Shown here: positions 1 through 9,303 of the stretch, one piece after another
How positions within the stretch are numbered: the first letter of the stretch is position 1
Layout of the letters: the number at the start of each line of letters is the position of its first letter
The notes under the pieces: model-generated
Told to the model about the DNA's origin: nothing
Seen by the model: the letters and a program-made list of their open reading frames with translations, nothing else
The model's database searches: none
Translations under genes and position numbers: made by a program
Source: Duganella sp. 1224
Lineage (GTDB): Bacteria; Pseudomonadota; Gammaproteobacteria; Burkholderiales; Burkholderiaceae_D
Direction: 5' to 3'
Length of the DNA stretch: 64,000 bases
Assembly: GCF_013408245.1 (NCBI RefSeq)
Contig: NZ_JACBYS010000003.1
Span: forward strand, 62,001-126,000

Positions 1-948
1 GAGGTGGTGGTGCTGGACGACCTGTCCAACAGCGAGGCCAGTGTCATCGACCGCATTGCCGGCATTTGCGGCCGCGCGCCGGTGTTTGCGCACGCCGACC
101 TGCGCGACCGCGCGCTGCTGGAACAGCTGTTCACCGAGCACCGCTTCGACGCGGTGATCCATTTCGCCGGCCTCAAGGCCGTGGGCGAATCGGTGGCCGA
201 GCCGCTGCGCTACTACGACGTCAATCTCTACGGCAGCCTGGTGCTGCTGCAAACCATGGCCCGGCACCAGGTGCACACGCTGATCTTCAGTTCCTCGGCC
301 ACCGTGTATGGCGATCCCGACAGCGTGCCCATCGACGAGAGCGCGCCGTTGCGCGCCACCAATCCCTATGGCCGCTCCAAGCTGATGATCGAGGACATGC
401 TGCGCGACCAGGCGCGCGCCGCGCCGACGTGGCGCATCGCCCTGCTGCGTTACTTCAATCCGGTGGGCGCGCATGAAAGCGGCCTGATCGGCGAGAATCC
501 GCGCGGCATCCCCAACAACCTGCTGCCCTTCATCGCCCAGGTGGCCGACGGCCGGCGCCAGCGCCTGGCGGTGTTCGGCAACGACTACCCGACCCCGGAC
601 GGCACCGGCCTGCGCGACTACATCCACGTGGTCGACCTGGCGCTGGGCCACGTCAAGGCGCTGCAGCGGCTGGCCGACGCCCCCGGCGTGCAGACCTACA
701 ACCTCGGCACCGGCGCCCCCAGCAGCGTGCTGCAGATGGTGCGCGCCTTCGAGCGTGCCAGCGGCCGCGCCATTCCCTACGACATCCTGCCGCGCCGCCC
801 GGGCGACATCGCCAGTTGCTACGCCGCCACCGGGCGCGCCGAGCGCGAACTGGGCTGGAAAGCCACGCGCGGCGTCGAGCAGATGTGCGCCGACGCCTGG
901 CGCTGGCAAAGCTATCTGATGGCGCAGGGCGCCGCGGAGGCGCCATGA
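1..948 (+). CDS. galE: UDP-glucose 4-epimerase GalE, 5' end outside the window
   Basis: Short-chain dehydrogenase-type epimerase that interconverts UDP-glucose and UDP-galactose in the cytoplasm, here supplying sugar donors for the exopolysaccharide locus. The reading frame is open from base 1. The visible protein begins at the end of the second Rossmann strand ([10 protein letters not shown]), so about 30 residues including the GxxGxxG NAD loop lie upstream; the GTG at position 4 is not the real start. Family marks seen are the [10 protein letters not shown] segment, the SSSATVYG serine region, and the catalytic YGRSK (Tyr-x3-Lys). The C-terminal part ([11 protein letters not shown]) is typical of GalE. 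The stop overlaps the next start in an ATGA, so the two genes are translationally coupled. Confidence 0.93.
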   Translation, partial: EVVVLDDLSNSEASVIDRIAGICGRAPVFAHADLRDRALLEQLFTEHRFDAVIHFAGLKAVGESVAEPLRYYDVNLYGSLVLLQTMARHQVHTLIFSSSATVYGDPDSVPIDESAPLRATNPYGRSKLMIEDMLRDQARAAPTWRIALLRYFNPVGAHESGLIGENPRGIPNNLLPFIAQVADGRRQRLAVFGNDYPTPDGTGLRDYIHVVDLALGHVKALQRLADAPGVQTYNLGTGAPSSVLQMVRAFERASGRAIPYDILPRRPGDIASCYAATGRAERELGWKATRGVEQMCADAWRWQSYLMAQGAAEAP

Positions 949-2597
949 TCCTCAACGCCACCGCGCTGGCGCCGGGCGCCAACAGCGCGCGCACCACGGT
1001 GTGCATCGTCGGCGCCGGCGCCGCCGGCATCACGCTGGCCTGCGAGCTGGACGGCAGCGGCATCGAGGTGCTGCTGCTGGAGGCCGGCGGCTATGTGGCC
1101 GACCCCGCGGTGGACGACGATTATGTCGGCCAGGCGCGCGCGCCGCACCCGCCCACCACCCAGTTCCGCCGCTCGGTGCTGGGCGGCACCACCGGCATCT
1201 GGGGCGGGCGCTGCGTACCGTTCGACCCGATCGACTTCGAGCGGCGCGACTACATCGCCGACAGCGGCTGGCCCATCCCCTACCAGGAGGTGGCGCGCTA
1301 CTATCCGCGCGCGCTGGCGTACTGCGACGCTGGCGCGGACGAGTTCAGCGTGGCCGAGGCCCTGCCCGGCGCCCGCCCGACGCTGGCCGACCTGCGGCCC
1401 AACCCGGTGCTGCTCAGCGATCGCATTGAGCGCTACAGCCTGCCCACCGACTTCGGCAAGCGCTACCGCGCCAAGCTGGCCGCCTCGACCAACGTCACCA
1501 CGCTGCTGTACGCGCGCTGCGTCGGCCTGCAACGCGCCCCCGGCAGCGAACGCATCGGCGCGGTCGAGGTGGTGGACCAGGCCGGCCGCCGCCTGCACAT
1601 CGCCGCCGACACGGTGGTGCTGGCCACCGGCGGCATCGAGGTGCCGCGGCTGCTGTTCCAGTCCGACCCCGAGGGCCCCGGCCTGGGCAACCACAACGAC
1701 CTGCTGGGCCGCTACTACGCCTGCCACTTTGAAAACACCTGCGGCCGCGTCGTGCCCGGCCAGCCCGGCACGCCGTTCCAGTTCGAGAAGACCCGCGACG
1801 GCGTGTACGCGCGCCGCAAGCTGCAGTTCAGCGACCAGACGCAGCGCGAGCAGCGCCTGCTCAACACCGCGTTCCGCCTGCATTTCCCCGAATACTCGGA
1901 CGCGCGCCACGGCAGCGCCGTGATGTCGGCCATCTTCCTGGCCAAGTCGGTGCTGCTGCCCGAATACCGCGCCATCCTGCAGCACAGCGGCGCGCCGGCC
2001 GCCACCTCGGGCCGCGCCGCCCACCTGCGTAACGTCGCCTGCGGCCTGCCGGCGCTGGCCACGTTCGGCGCCCAGTGGCTGTTCCTGCGCGTGCTGGCGC
2101 AGCGCAAGCTGCCGTACACGCTGGTGCCCAACGCCGACGGCAGCTTCCCGCTGGAATTCAACTGCGAGCAGACGCCGCTGGCGTACAGCCGCATCACGCC
2201 GAGCCGCGAACGCGACCGCCACGGCATGCGCCGCGTCGAGGTCGACTGGCGGGTCAGCCAGGACGACCTGGACGCCGCCTACCGCGGCTTCGGCGTGTTG
2301 CGTCAGGCGCTGCAGCAACACTCCGGCAGCCGCCTCGACTACGATGACGAGCAACTGCGCGCGCGCCTGGCCGGCTCGGTGCCGCTGGGCGGCCACCACA
2401 TTGGCACGGCGCGCATGGCCGACAGCCCGCGCCACGGCGTGGTCGACACCCATTGCGCGCTGTTCCAGTGCCCCAATCTGTACCTGGCCAGCGCCGCCGT
2501 GTTCCCCACCAGCAGTCACGCCAACCCGACCCTGACCATCGTCGCGCTGGCGCTGCGGCTGGCCGATCACCTGCGCGCGCAGCGGGCGGCGCCATGA
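945..2597 (+). CDS. GMC-type FAD-dependent oxidoreductase in the EPS locus
   Basis: Predicted flavoprotein of about 550 residues. An N-terminal FAD-binding dinucleotide fold ([17 protein letters not shown]) is followed by [10 protein letters not shown]. The C-terminal GMC_oxred_C part carries the usual His ([11 protein letters not shown]) and His/Asn (SSHANPTLT) pair. Substrate is unknown; by context it may oxidise a sugar or polyol linked to exopolysaccharide precursor synthesis. The ATG at 945 is chosen because it sits in an ATGA overlap with the galE stop and is preceded by GGAGG-like sequence; an upstream in-frame ATG at 816 would lie deep inside galE. It is followed by another ATGA overlap, so galE, this gene and the acyltransferase form one operon. 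Confidence 0.85.
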   Translation: MILNATALAPGANSARTTVCIVGAGAAGITLACELDGSGIEVLLLEAGGYVADPAVDDDYVGQARAPHPPTTQFRRSVLGGTTGIWGGRCVPFDPIDFERRDYIADSGWPIPYQEVARYYPRALAYCDAGADEFSVAEALPGARPTLADLRPNPVLLSDRIERYSLPTDFGKRYRAKLAASTNVTTLLYARCVGLQRAPGSERIGAVEVVDQAGRRLHIAADTVVLATGGIEVPRLLFQSDPEGPGLGNHNDLLGRYYACHFENTCGRVVPGQPGTPFQFEKTRDGVYARRKLQFSDQTQREQRLLNTAFRLHFPEYSDARHGSAVMSAIFLAKSVLLPEYRAILQHSGAPAATSGRAAHLRNVACGLPALATFGAQWLFLRVLAQRKLPYTLVPNADGSFPLEFNCEQTPLAYSRITPSRERDRHGMRRVEVDWRVSQDDLDAAYRGFGVLRQALQQHSGSRLDYDDEQLRARLAGSVPLGGHHIGTARMADSPRHGVVDTHCALFQCPNLYLASAAVFPTSSHANPTLTIVALALRLADHLRAQRAAP

Positions 2598-3709
2598 GCG
2601 GCGCCGTCCGCCGCGCCGGCGCGCCGGCCCAACTGAATGGCATCCAGCTGTTGCGCTTTGTCGCCGTGTTCCTGGTGCTGGCTTCGCACATTGTGCTGGA
2701 AATCTGGCGCCGCTACGCCGACGACGGCCGCTACCACTTCTGGCACGAGTTCGGGCCGATGGGGGTCGACATTTTCTTTGTCATCAGTGGTTTCGTCATC
2801 ACCATCTCCACCCTCAAGCTGGAGCCAGGCGGCGCCGCTGCCGCCTGGCTGTTCTGCAAGCGGCGCCTGATCCGCATCGTGCCGATGTACTGGTTCTACA
2901 CCGGCCTGAAGGCGGCGCTGATCGTCGGCGTCGGCTCGCGCGCCTTCCCGGCCGGGCTCGATCCGCGCTTTTTGCTCGAGTCGCTGCTGTTTTTCCCGGT
3001 GGTCAATCCGGCTGGCCAGCGCCTGCCGGTGCTGGAGTCGGGCTGGACGCTGAGTTTCGAAATGTTGTTTTACGCCGCCTTCGCGCTGGCGCTGTGGCGG
3101 CGCCTGCCGCCGTTGCGCTTCAGCCTGGTGCTGCTGGGCGGTCTGCTGTTCGTCAGCCAGTTCCTGCGCGACTACCTGTGGTTTGACTTTTTCGGCCGCA
3201 GCCTGCTGCTGGAATTCCTGCTGGGCGGCCTGATCGCGCGGCTGTGGGTGCGCGGCCTGACGCTGCCGCCGGCGTTGCCGCCGCTGCTGCTGCTGGTGTC
3301 GCTGGTGTGGCTGTTCTGGCCGGCCAAGCCGGACGGCCTGGACCGCCTGCTGACGGTCGGCCTGCCGTCGGCCCTGCTGGTCATGTCCATGGTCTGGCTG
3401 GAGCGCCATGCGCTGGTGGCGCGCGTCTGCGCCCGCTTCAAGCTGCTGGGCGACGCCTCGTATTCGGTGTACCTGTCGCACGGCCTGCTGGTGCCGGCCA
3501 TGTTCATGGTGCTGCAAAAAGCCGGGGTCCAGAACACCGCCGTGGTGTTCGCGCTGACCCTGGCCGGCGCGTTGGCGCTGGGGTGCGTGCTGTACCTCGC
3601 ACTGGAGCAGCCGCTGACCGCGCGCCTCAACCGGCGCTGGGGCGCCGCCGGTCCGGCGACGCCGGCGGCAGCGGCGGCCCGGCCTCCGGAAACCATGCAA
3701 AAAGAATAG
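2594..3709 (+). CDS. Acyltransferase 3 family membrane protein (EPS O-acylation)
   Basis: About 371 residues, rich in hydrophobic membrane segments, of the acyltransferase 3 (OafA/NodX) family that transfers acetyl or other acyl groups to sugars. The family marks are LLRFVAVFLVLASH near the N terminus (conserved His), GVDIFFVISGFV, the basic loop after helix 2 (CKRRLIRIVPMYW), and WTLSFEMLFYAAF. It starts in an ATGA overlap with the oxidoreductase gene. The likely role is to decorate the exopolysaccharide repeat or its lipid-linked precursor at the inner membrane. It is one of three acyltransferase-3 genes in the window. Confidence 0.87.
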   Translation: MSGAVRRAGAPAQLNGIQLLRFVAVFLVLASHIVLEIWRRYADDGRYHFWHEFGPMGVDIFFVISGFVITISTLKLEPGGAAAAWLFCKRRLIRIVPMYWFYTGLKAALIVGVGSRAFPAGLDPRFLLESLLFFPVVNPAGQRLPVLESGWTLSFEMLFYAAFALALWRRLPPLRFSLVLLGGLLFVSQFLRDYLWFDFFGRSLLLEFLLGGLIARLWVRGLTLPPALPPLLLLVSLVWLFWPAKPDGLDRLLTVGLPSALLVMSMVWLERHALVARVCARFKLLGDASYSVYLSHGLLVPAMFMVLQKAGVQNTAVVFALTLAGALALGCVLYLALEQPLTARLNRRWGAAGPATPAAAAARPPETMQKE

Positions 3710-3736
3710 CAAACATGTAAAAAAAATACACACGAC

Positions 3737-3765
3737 TTGGTGATTCTATGCAAAAATTCCACTAT
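3737..3765 (+). promoter_or_regulatory. Possible promoter ahead of ugd
   Basis: TTGGTG and CACTAT hexamers separated by 17 bp lie in the 167-bp gap between the acyltransferase and ugd. The gap is AT-rich compared with its surroundings. Only a moderate match to a sigma-70 promoter; the leader to the ugd ATG would be about 105 nt. Confidence 0.3.
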
Positions 3766-3876
3766 GCTGCACCGCACTATGGCACCAGTCGCCGTGGGTC
3801 CAAACTCTTCGGTTAATGTATCGCTCCGGGACCGGCCGCGCGCCGCGACGGTCCCTTCACCACGCAAAGGAACTAC

Positions 3877-5238
3877 ATGAATATCACGATTATCGGCTCC
3901 GGTTACGTCGGTCTGGTCACCGGCGCTTGCCTGGCCGAACTGGGCAACAATGTCTTCTGCCTCGACGTCGACCAGCGCAAGATCGACATTCTCAACAACG
4001 GTGAAGTGCCGATCTACGAGCCGGGCCTGAAGGAAATCATCCAGCGCAACCGCGCGGCCGGCCGCCTGCAGTTCTCCACCGACGTGGCCGCCAGTGTGGC
4101 GCACGGCGACGTCCAGTTCATCGCCGTCGGCACCCCGCCGGACGAGGACGGCTCGGCCGACCTGCAGTACGTGGTGGCCGCCGCGCGCAACATCGGCCGC
4201 CACATGACCGGCTACAAGGTCATCGTCGACAAGTCGACGGTACCGGTCGGCACCGGCGAGAAGGTGCACGCGGCCATCGCCGCCGTGCTGCAGGAGCGCC
4301 CCGACGCCGGCGCCAGCTTCACCGTGGTGTCGAACCCGGAATTCCTCAAGGAGGGCGCGGCGGTGGACGACTTCATGCGCCCTGACCGCATCGTCATCGG
4401 CGTCGACGACGACGAGGCCGGCCGTCAGGCCAAGGAACTGATGCGTGAGCTGTACGCCCCGCTCAACCGCAACCACGAGCGCGTGCTGTACATGGACGTG
4501 CGCTCGGCCGAATTCACCAAGTACGCCGCCAATGCCATGCTGGCCACCCGCATCTCGTTCATGAACGAGATGGCCAACCTGGCCGACCGCCTGCAGGTCG
4601 ACATCGAGCACGTGCGCAAGGGCATCGGCTCCGATCCGCGCATCGGCTTCAGCTTCCTGTACTCCGGCACCGGCTACGGCGGCTCGTGCTTCCCGAAAGA
4701 CGTGCAGGCGCTGGTGCGCACCGCCGCCGAGTACGGCCAGGACCTGCAGATTCTGGGTGCGGTGGAAGCGGTCAATGACCGCCAGAAAGCCATCCTGGTG
4801 GAAAAAATCGTCGCCCGCCTGGGCCAGGACCTGAGCGGCCGCCACTTCGCGCTGTGGGGCCTGGCGTTCAAGCCCAACACCGACGACATGCGCGCCGCCC
4901 CGAGCCGGGTGATCATCCGCGCCCTGCTGGAGCGCGGTGCCAGCGTCACCGCCTACGATCCGATCTCGATGGAGGAAGCGCAGCGCGTGATCGCGCTCGA
5001 CCTGGAGGACCTGGCGCCGGCGCAGCGCCGCATCCGCTACGCCGAACAGGCCATGGACGCGCTGGATGGCGCCGACGCGCTGGTCATCGCCACCGAATGG
5101 AAGCAGTTCAAGAGCCCGGACTTTGCCGCGCTCAAGGACGCGCTGTCGCAGCCGCTGATCTTCGACGGCCGCAACCTGTACGAACCGGCGGCCATGCGCA
5201 AGCTGGGCATCGAGTACCTGGCGGTCGGCCGCGCCTGA
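3877..5238 (+). CDS. ugd: UDP-glucose 6-dehydrogenase
   Basis: Oxidises UDP-glucose to UDP-glucuronate using two NAD+, providing the acidic sugar donor for exopolysaccharide. The 453-residue length is standard. Visible marks are the N-terminal NAD fold ([19 protein letters not shown]), the TVPVGT and NPEFLKEG segments, the catalytic cysteine at about residue 271 in [10 protein letters not shown], and the C-terminal [18 protein letters not shown]. The start follows an AAAGGA ribosome site. It sits alone between a promoter-like gap and a clear rho-independent terminator, so it may be transcribed partly by itself. Confidence 0.95.
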   Translation: MNITIIGSGYVGLVTGACLAELGNNVFCLDVDQRKIDILNNGEVPIYEPGLKEIIQRNRAAGRLQFSTDVAASVAHGDVQFIAVGTPPDEDGSADLQYVVAAARNIGRHMTGYKVIVDKSTVPVGTGEKVHAAIAAVLQERPDAGASFTVVSNPEFLKEGAAVDDFMRPDRIVIGVDDDEAGRQAKELMRELYAPLNRNHERVLYMDVRSAEFTKYAANAMLATRISFMNEMANLADRLQVDIEHVRKGIGSDPRIGFSFLYSGTGYGGSCFPKDVQALVRTAAEYGQDLQILGAVEAVNDRQKAILVEKIVARLGQDLSGRHFALWGLAFKPNTDDMRAAPSRVIIRALLERGASVTAYDPISMEEAQRVIALDLEDLAPAQRRIRYAEQAMDALDGADALVIATEWKQFKSPDFAALKDALSQPLIFDGRNLYEPAAMRKLGIEYLAVGRA

Positions 5239-5246
5239 CGCCAGCG

Positions 5247-5274
5247 GCGCCGGCCGCGGCCGGCGCATTTTTTT
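5247..5274 (+). terminator. Rho-independent terminator after ugd
   Basis: A perfect 9-bp GC-only inverted repeat (GCGCCGGCC / GGCCGGCGC, arms 5247-5255 and 5258-5266) is followed by A and seven T residues. It lies 8 bp after the ugd stop. This should end the ugd transcript and reduce read-through into the flippase gene. Confidence 0.85.
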
Positions 5275-5301
5275 CTTGCTTTCCTGAGGTTACGCCGCTC
5301 C

Positions 5302-6729
5302 ATGTCCGCCATCTCCAACGCCCGCTGGATCCTGATTTCGCAGGGCGCCCGCACGCTGCTCCAGTTGACCAGCCTGACCGTGCTGTCGCGTCTGCTGCCG
5401 CCGTCCGAATACGGGCTGATGGCCATGGCCACCGTGGTCATCAATTTCGCCAACCTGCTGCGCGACATGGGCACGGCGGCGGCGGTGGTGCAGAAACAGG
5501 AACTGACCGACCAGACCACCAGCACGGTGTTCTGGCTGAACATCGGTCTGGGCCTGGCGCTGGCGCTGGGCCTGCTGGCGCTGTCGCCGCTGATCGCCAG
5601 CCTGTTCCACGCGCCGCGGCTGATGCCGGTGCTGTGGGTGTTGGCGCTGGTGTTTCCGATCACCAGCAGCGGCGCCGTGCACCAGGCGCTGTTCGAGCGC
5701 GCCTCGGGCTTCCGCCTGCTGGCGCGGATCGAGGTGGTGGCGGCCGGCAGCGGCCTGGCGCTGGCCATTGTGCTGGCCTGGCTGGGCTGGGGCGTGTATA
5801 GCCTGGCGCTGCAGGCGCTGGCCACCGCGGTGATCGCCACCGGCCAGCTGTGGCTGGCGAGCCGCTGGCGCCCGCTGCGGCTGTGGGACCGGGCCGAGTT
5901 CCGCCAACTGCTCGGCTTCAGCGGCCACCTGACCGGCTTCACCTTCATTAACTATTTCGCCCGCAACGCCGACGCCATGATCATCGGCCGCGTGCTCGGC
6001 TCGATGCCGCTGGGGATATACTCGCAGGCGTACAAGGTCATGATGTTCCCGCTGCAAAGCATGACCTACGTGGCCAGCCGCGCGCTGTTCCCGATCATGA
6101 GCCGCCAGCAGCACGACAAGCCGCAGATGGCGCGCCTGTACTTCCGCTCGGTGGGCGTGATCGCCACGCTGACGGCGCCGCTGATGGCCGGCGTCTGGCT
6201 GCTGCGCGCGCCGTTCATCGACATCATGCTGGGCCCGCGCTGGGCCGAGGTCGGCACGGTGCTGGCCTGGCTGGCGCCGGTCGGCTTCATCCAGTCGCTG
6301 ACCAGCACCATCGGCACCGTCTTCATGGCCACCGGCCGCACCGACATCCTGATGAAACAGGGCCTGATCAGTACCGTGCTGCTGGTGTCCTCGTTCCTGA
6401 TCGGGGTGCGCTGGGGCATCAACGGGGTGGCGGCCTGCTATTGCGCCGCCAACGTGCTGAACCTGCTGCCGTGCTTCTACTACACGCTCAAGGAACTCAA
6501 CTGCGGCGTCGGCGACCTGTTGGCCGCCGTGTGGAAGCCGGTGCTGTTCGCGCTGCTGATGACGGCGCTGCTGTACCCGCTGGTTGAAATGCTGCGCTCG
6601 CAACAGAGCGCGGTGCTGGTGGAGCTGTTGCTGCCCTCGCTGGTCGGCATGCTGATCTTCGGCGCCCTGATCCTGGCCTTCTCGCGCTCGCTGTTGCAGG
6701 ACCTGAAAAAACTGATGGGCGCGCGCTAG
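5302..6729 (+). CDS. Wzx-type polysaccharide flippase (MOP superfamily)
   Basis: Integral membrane protein of 475 residues with about a dozen hydrophobic segments, of the WzxC/polysaccharide synthase 3 branch of the MOP exporters. The N terminus (ISQGARTLLQLTSLTVLSRLLPPSEYGLMAM) is typical of that branch. It is expected to flip undecaprenyl-pyrophosphate-linked exopolysaccharide repeats across the inner membrane for the Wzy-like polymerase encoded at 12838-14250. The gene starts 28 bp after the ugd terminator and is followed closely by the glycosyltransferase gene, suggesting a flippase-GT2-DUF2264 operon. Confidence 0.88.
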   Translation: MSAISNARWILISQGARTLLQLTSLTVLSRLLPPSEYGLMAMATVVINFANLLRDMGTAAAVVQKQELTDQTTSTVFWLNIGLGLALALGLLALSPLIASLFHAPRLMPVLWVLALVFPITSSGAVHQALFERASGFRLLARIEVVAAGSGLALAIVLAWLGWGVYSLALQALATAVIATGQLWLASRWRPLRLWDRAEFRQLLGFSGHLTGFTFINYFARNADAMIIGRVLGSMPLGIYSQAYKVMMFPLQSMTYVASRALFPIMSRQQHDKPQMARLYFRSVGVIATLTAPLMAGVWLLRAPFIDIMLGPRWAEVGTVLAWLAPVGFIQSLTSTIGTVFMATGRTDILMKQGLISTVLLVSSFLIGVRWGINGVAACYCAANVLNLLPCFYYTLKELNCGVGDLLAAVWKPVLFALLMTALLYPLVEMLRSQQSAVLVELLLPSLVGMLIFGALILAFSRSLLQDLKKLMGAR

Positions 6730-6753
6730 CGCCCGCCTCCTTCCGAAGAGACT

Positions 6754-7617
6754 ATGGCCCCGCTCGTTACTATCTTCATCCCCACCAAAAACCGCCTGCC
6801 GCTGCTGCGGCGCGCCGTCCACTCCATCCTCGGGCAGACGGTGCGCAACCTGGAGCTGATCGTGGTGTCCGACGGCGCCACCGACGGCACGCCGGAGTTC
6901 GTCGACAGCGTGCGCGGCGACATCCCGGTGCGCCTGATCCACAACGAACAGTCGCGCGGCGCCTGCGCCGCCCGCAACCAGGCGCTGGAGATGGCCAGCG
7001 GCGAGTTCGTCACCGGCCTGGACGACGACGATTTCTTCATGCCGCACCGCATCGAGCGCTTCCAGCAGCACTGGGCGCGGCTGGAGCAGGACGGCACGCG
7101 CTTTTCCTGCCTGTTCGACACCTGCATCGTCGACGACGGCCGGCGCGTGTACGTCAACAACCCGAGCCCGATCGTCGACAGCGCCATGCTGCGACGCGGT
7201 AACGCGATCGGCAACCAGGTCTACACCCGCCGCAGCGACCTGATCGCCGCCGGCATGTACGACCCGCAAATGCCGGCCTGGCAGGACTGGGAAACCTGGG
7301 TGCGGCTGGTGGACCGCGGCGGGCCGGCCATCAACATCCGCTCCAACACCTATTTCATGGACGTGTCGCACGAGTTCGAACGGATCACCGCGCGCTCCGG
7401 CGACAAAATCCACCAGGCCGCGCGCCTGTTCTACCAGAAGCACTGCAGCCCGGCCGACGCCGGCGGCGTGCTGCTGTCGATGTCCGGTTATCCGCAGGTC
7501 GAACTGACCGCGCGCGACCTGCTGCGGCTGCTGCTGGAGGCGCAGTTGCGCCCGGTCGCGCGCAAGCTGGTGCGCGGCAAATACACGCTCTCGTTGAACA
7601 ACTCGCTCACCCGCTAG
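6754..7617 (+). CDS. Family 2 glycosyltransferase
   Basis: Cytoplasmic or membrane-associated GT-A fold enzyme of 287 residues that adds a sugar to the growing lipid-linked repeat. The N-terminal nucleotide-sugar fold VTIFIPTKNRLPLLRRAVHSIL, the SDGATDGT segment and the metal-binding acidic stretch GLDDDDFFMP are visible. A later WQDWETWVRL segment resembles the GT2 acceptor-side motif. Donor and acceptor are not predictable. It lies 24 bp after the flippase gene and 8 bp before the DUF2264 gene. Confidence 0.87.
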   Translation: MAPLVTIFIPTKNRLPLLRRAVHSILGQTVRNLELIVVSDGATDGTPEFVDSVRGDIPVRLIHNEQSRGACAARNQALEMASGEFVTGLDDDDFFMPHRIERFQQHWARLEQDGTRFSCLFDTCIVDDGRRVYVNNPSPIVDSAMLRRGNAIGNQVYTRRSDLIAAGMYDPQMPAWQDWETWVRLVDRGGPAINIRSNTYFMDVSHEFERITARSGDKIHQAARLFYQKHCSPADAGGVLLSMSGYPQVELTARDLLRLLLEAQLRPVARKLVRGKYTLSLNNSLTR

Positions 7618-7625
7618 GTCCGCCC

Positions 7626-9101
7626 ATGCGTCTTTCCGTTCTCCGCCATCGCGGCGTGTACGCCAGCGTGCTGGTGCTGTGCGTTGCCGCCGCCGGCTAC
7701 GCCGTGCTGGTCAACCGCTACCACATCCCGGGCTGGCGCCAGTACCGGGCGCCGGCGGCGCAGGAGCGCCATCCGCTGGCGCCGCCATTCCTGCAGGACG
7801 GGCCCGACACCGCGCGCTATGCCGCGCTGTTCAGCTATTTCGCCCAGGGCTTCCAGGACAACGCCACCGCCGATTACGCGCGCATCCAGTATTCCGGCGT
7901 CGGCAGCTATAACGGCTACGCGGTCACCGGCCTGGAAGGCTTCTCGCGCACCGCGCCGCTGCTGGGCGCCTGGCTGTATGGCGGCCGCCCGGCGCGCTGG
8001 CCGGACGCCGACCCGGCGCGGCCGGACCTCGTTGCCATGCTGCGCAGCGGCCTGCTGGCCGGCACCGCGCCGGGCAGCGCCAGCTACTGGGGCGACATTG
8101 GCGACTACGACCAGCGCGTGGTCGAGGCGGCCGACGTGGCGCGCACGCTGTGGCTGACGCGGCGCCAGGTATGGGACCAGCTGAGCGGCGCCCAGCGCGA
8201 CCAGATCGCTGCCTGGCTGCAGGGCGCGCTGCGGGTCAAGGTGCATCCGAATAACTGGCAGCTGTTCCCGGTGGTCACCGCGCTGGCGCTGCGCCAGCTC
8301 GGCTATCCGAACGTGGCGGTGCCGTCGCACCACTACCAGGCCTTCAAGCAGGCCTATCGCGGGCATGGCTGGTTCCACGACGCGCCGGAAGGCATCGATT
8401 ACTACAACGCCTGGGGCATCAGCTACGACCTGCAGTGGATCCAATGGCTGGCCCCCGACTACGACCCCGGCTTCATCGGCCCGGCGCTGGCGCAGTCGGC
8501 CGACGTGGTCAGCCACCTGCTCGGCCCCAAGGGCGTGACGATGATGGGCCGCAGCACCTGCTACCGCACCGCCATCCCGGCGCCGGTGATCGCCCGCGCG
8601 GTGGGCAGCGACGACCCGCAGGTCGCCGGGCTGGGGCGCCAGGCGCTGGACGTGGTGTGGCGCCATTTCGTCAGCCACGGCGCGTTGCAGGATGGTCACC
8701 TGACCCAGGGCTATTATGGCACCGACCTGCGCCTGGTCGAACCGTATATCGGCCCGGGCAGCTGCCACTGGGGCCTGCGCTCACTGGTGCTGGCCTTCAT
8801 GCAGCCCGACTCGGCGCCGTTCTGGACCGCGCCGCGCCAGCCGCTGCCGGTGGAGCAAGGCGATTACACACTGGCCCTGCCGGAACTCGGCTGGACCCTG
8901 CACGGCGAGCGTGCCAGCGGCGTGATCACGCTGGAAATCGCCGCCAACAACACCCCGCACTATCCGCTGGCCGCCTATGGCTGGCGCCAACGGCTGGACG
9001 AGGCGGTGACGCTGCGGCCGCGCCGCCCGGCCAACCACGAGGCCAAATACCTGCAGCGCTATTACCGCAATGCGCCGCCCTACATGGCGGTCGACGGCTG
9101 A
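7626..9101 (+). CDS. DUF2264 protein with N-terminal membrane anchor
   Basis: About 491 residues. A hydrophobic segment at residues 9-28 looks like a signal anchor, so the bulk is probably periplasmic. The remainder resembles DUF2264: LEGFSRTAPLLGAWL, WGDIGDYDQRVVEAADVAR and the NNWQLF region, which by family resemblance would form an alpha/alpha toroid like those of polysaccharide-active enzymes. A role trimming or lysing the exopolysaccharide is inferred from the operon only. It ends just before REP-like palindromes and converges with the GT4 gene. Confidence 0.75.
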   Translation: MRLSVLRHRGVYASVLVLCVAAAGYAVLVNRYHIPGWRQYRAPAAQERHPLAPPFLQDGPDTARYAALFSYFAQGFQDNATADYARIQYSGVGSYNGYAVTGLEGFSRTAPLLGAWLYGGRPARWPDADPARPDLVAMLRSGLLAGTAPGSASYWGDIGDYDQRVVEAADVARTLWLTRRQVWDQLSGAQRDQIAAWLQGALRVKVHPNNWQLFPVVTALALRQLGYPNVAVPSHHYQAFKQAYRGHGWFHDAPEGIDYYNAWGISYDLQWIQWLAPDYDPGFIGPALAQSADVVSHLLGPKGVTMMGRSTCYRTAIPAPVIARAVGSDDPQVAGLGRQALDVVWRHFVSHGALQDGHLTQGYYGTDLRLVEPYIGPGSCHWGLRSLVLAFMQPDSAPFWTAPRQPLPVEQGDYTLALPELGWTLHGERASGVITLEIAANNTPHYPLAAYGWRQRLDEAVTLRPRRPANHEAKYLQRYYRNAPPYMAVDG

Positions 9102-9125
9102 CGCCGCGTGCCCTTCAGCGAGCGT

Positions 9126-9268
9126 AGGCCTGGCCATTCCGGCGCACGCCGGCATCGATACGCCCCCTGCTGGGTGTGACGGTCATTCCGGCGCAGGCCG
9201 GAATCCATACACCGCCTGCGTCAGGTCATGCCAGCGTTCTATGGGTTCCGGCCTGCGCCGGAACGACT
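9126..9268. repeat. REP-like palindromic repeats
   Basis: Three related copies of an inverted repeat with core ATTCCGGCGCAGGCCGGAAT lie between two convergent genes. The first is partial near 9131-9150 (ATTCCGGCGCACGCCGG), the second complete at about 9183-9210, and the third in opposite orientation at about 9243-9265 (GTTCCGGCCTGCGCCGGAAC). Such elements are common between genes in proteobacteria and can form stable hairpins that end or protect transcripts. Confidence 0.75.
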
Positions 9269-9303
9269 GGCCGGGCTGAACCGCCTTGGCGGCCGAGGGC
9301 GGC

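Noticed and set aside
3780..3800. A possible sigma-54 promoter (TGGCAC) ahead of ugd
   Set aside because: The required GC at the -12 element does not fall at the right distance.
5290..7443. A 717-codon open frame on the minus strand
   Set aside because: Antisense to the flippase and GT2 genes; biased Gln/His/Arg composition with no motif.
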